From Acidobacteriota bacterium (GTDB lineage Bacteria; Acidobacteriota; Terriglobia; Acidiferrales; UBA7541): 43,300 nucleotides of DNA. Positions 41,886 through 43,300 of the stretch are shown in pieces (position 1 is the first letter of the stretch; every line of letters begins with the position of its first letter). The notes under the pieces were generated by a model. That model was not told the DNA's origin, did no database searches, and worked only from the letters and a program-made list of their open reading frames with translations. Position numbers and translations under genes: made by a program. Location: positions 1 to 43,300 of the forward strand of contig JAFDVY010000019.1 of assembly GCA_018268785.1 (NCBI GenBank), read 5' to 3'.

Positions 41886-43300
41886 TCACCTCACCGCTGG
41901 AGCCTTCGCCTTCACAATCTCTCCCAGCACGTCCGCCTTACCGGCAATCGCCTCCAGATGCGGATACCGCTCCCCCCCATGCCAATCCACTTTCACCGTC
42001 TGAAAGAACTCTTCATTCTCCACCAGCAACTCAATCGGCTCCTTCGAACCCTTCGCTGCCAGAATTGCTTCCCGCAAAATGTCCGGAGTCCATTTCCGCC
42101 CATTCACGGCGACCAGCTTCATCCCCGCAGCCAATCCCGCTTTCGCCGCCGGAGATCCCGCCACCACGTCCGCAATTTCGTCGGCATTGTCTCCACTGGG
42201 ATAGTGCGCGCTGAACCCCAGCGAAAACTGCGTGTCAATCACGTGTTCCGCTTCCTCTTCCGACTTTTCATGTTCATTCATGGTCGAATTAAAAACAATC
42301 TTCCACCCGCTCCGCTCCAATCCCGCCAGCGGCGCTCCGGGTCCATGCGAACGAATTCGCTCCTCAAAAAACTGCTTCCAGTCATTCGGCGCAATCGCGT
42401 TCAACGCCGCCACCACATCGTCTAGCGTGTAGGGGATAAGCCGCGGCTCGCTTCCTTCGCCTCCATGAAACGCCCGCAAAAAATCATCCAGTGATTTCTT
42501 CCCGCCCGTCTTCTCGCGAATGAGCGTGTCTGCATCCAGCCAGATCAATTCGCTCTCTTCGTAGTAATCTACTGGCCGCCGCCACGACGTCCCCGCCACT
42601 CGCACGCCATATAAGAGCTGCGCCGAAATCGCCGTGTCCTCCAGATCGCGCCATGTTCGTCCGGGCCGGTCATTCAAAGTCGCAAACGTCGCCGCCAGAT
42701 ATTCCCGCAATCCCTCTGGCTTCCAGCCTCCGCTCCGAGCCGCCAGCACCACACCGTAGTATTGGGTCAGCCCTTCATAAATCCACAGTTGGTCGCTCTT
42801 CATCGGCTCTTGATAGTTCGGCGTCGCCAATCCCACCGGTCGCCGGAATTTTCCGTTCCACGAGTGAAAAAATTCATGCGGCAGCAAATCCATCTGTGTT
42901 TCCATCAAGTCCGCATCGTGCATCGTCCGTTCCGGCACCCGGTTGTCGCTCGATTCGTGATGCTCCAGCCCGTTTGGCTGCAAATGATCCGTTAGCGCCA
43001 GCAAAAAGTCGTAGTGCCGGTAATGCCGCGCGCCAAATAGAGCGCCCGTTTCTGCCACCAATTGCCGCAAGACTGTAATTTGTTCTTGTGGCACTTCCGC
43101 CATGGCCGCGCTGTCCGCCGCCGTATTCAGCCGGTGTGCTGGGATCTTCCCCGGCGAAAGATCGTACGTATTCATGTGCGAGCCCGTCAGTACCGGCGAA
43201 TCCACCAGGGTCGTCAGCGAAACCGTCCCAAACTCAATTCCATCGCTCGATTCTTTGGTTACAGGAAGCGCCGTCGCATATTTCCACCCCGCCGGAATCC
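41886..43300 (-). CDS. M61-family metallopeptidase with PDZ domain (5' end outside the window)
   Basis: The frame stays open to the window edge, so the gene is 5'-truncated; the codons before 43205 read IPAGWKYATALP and then GTVSLTTLVDSP, which fit the family's N-terminal domain. The active site is DLLPHEFFHSWNGKF (His-Glu-x-x-His zinc motif), and WIYEGLTQYYG supplies the third ligand Glu. The C-terminal approximately 110 residues hold a PDZ domain (IADVVAGSPAAKAGLAAGMK, then VAVNGRKW). Family members are glycyl-aminopeptidase-like enzymes, often periplasmic. The visible part is about 470 residues; the signal peptide, if any, is missing here. Confidence 0.92.
   Translation of the reverse strand, partial: IPAGWKYATALPVTKESSDGIEFGTVSLTTLVDSPVLTGSHMNTYDLSPGKIPAHRLNTAADSAAMAEVPQEQITVLRQLVAETGALFGARHYRHYDFLLALTDHLQPNGLEHHESSDNRVPERTMHDADLMETQMDLLPHEFFHSWNGKFRRPVGLATPNYQEPMKSDQLWIYEGLTQYYGVVLAARSGGWKPEGLREYLAATFATLNDRPGRTWRDLEDTAISAQLLYGVRVAGTSWRRPVDYYEESELIWLDADTLIREKTGGKKSLDDFLRAFHGGEGSEPRLIPYTLDDVVAALNAIAPNDWKQFFEERIRSHGPGAPLAGLERSGWKIVFNSTMNEHEKSEEEAEHVIDTQFSLGFSAHYPSGDNADEIADVVAGSPAAKAGLAAGMKLVAVNGRKWTPDILREAILAAKGSKEPIELLVENEEFFQTVKVDWHGGERYPHLEAIAGKADVLGEIVKAKAPAVR

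Noticed and set aside
40817..42214. A 465-codon open frame on the plus strand
   Set aside because: It crosses the repeats and lies antisense to the VOC and M61 genes; its product is Pro/Ser/Arg/His-rich with no domain.
1..43300. CRISPR arrays, prophage or insertion sequences
   Set aside because: No regular direct-repeat array, integrase, transposase or phage structural gene was seen.

Overview
The window looks like chromosomal DNA of a Gram-negative, hopanoid-making soil-type bacterium, most likely an Acidobacteriota member. The evidence is a TolC-type outer-membrane factor, two TonB-type proteins, Tat-exported flavoenzymes, a hopanoid headgroup gene (hpnJ) with HpnI-type glycosyltransferases, S9 and M61 peptidases, and short palindromic repeats of the GTCATCCTGAGCG type, which I recall as common in that phylum. 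The phylum call is inference. No phage, insertion sequence or CRISPR array was seen.

Layout. 1-2.6 kb: signalling genes (end of a response regulator, a degenerate receiver fused to a histidine-kinase H-box, a GAF-PP2C phosphatase). 2.6-5.6 kb, minus strand: a NatA/NatB-type ABC exporter followed by a membrane-anchored alpha/beta hydrolase. 5.9-10.8 kb, plus strand: an export operon (MacA-like adaptor, TPR protein, MacB/FtsX-type permease, TolC-like channel) that lacks an ATPase. 10.8-12.1 kb: a PLP-dependent decarboxylase. 12.35-19.27 kb: the most interesting block, holding hpnJ, two small SMR/ArnE-ArnF-like membrane proteins, an ArnT-like polyprenyl-phosphate glycosyltransferase and two HpnI-like ceramide-glucosyltransferase-family enzymes. 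This reads as a candidate cassette for building, flipping and further glycosylating a hopanoid (or other lipid) headgroup. 19.4 kb: tRNA-Gln(CTG). 19.6-24.0 kb: an exported NTF2-like protein and two tandem Tat-exported flavoproteins resembling spermidine dehydrogenase. 24.2-29.4 kb: a GH63-like glucosidase, a GNAT acetyltransferase and a glycogen-debranching-type amylo-1,6-glucosidase, apparently one operon. 29.5-34.4 kb, minus strand: a VOC protein, a TerC-family membrane protein, an exported protein of unknown function and two TonB-like proteins. 34.6-38.7 kb, plus strand: ileS, lspA and a DUF4126 membrane protein. 38.8-43.3 kb, minus strand: an S9 peptidase, a VOC protein and a 5'-truncated M61 peptidase with a PDZ domain.

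Two features cross gene boundaries. By hand counts the plus strand is G-rich over about 1-12 kb and C-rich over about 18-43 kb whatever the gene direction, which could mark a replication-terminus-like switch or a rearrangement. In addition, most intergenic gaps from 37.4 to 41.9 kb hold palindromic repeats.
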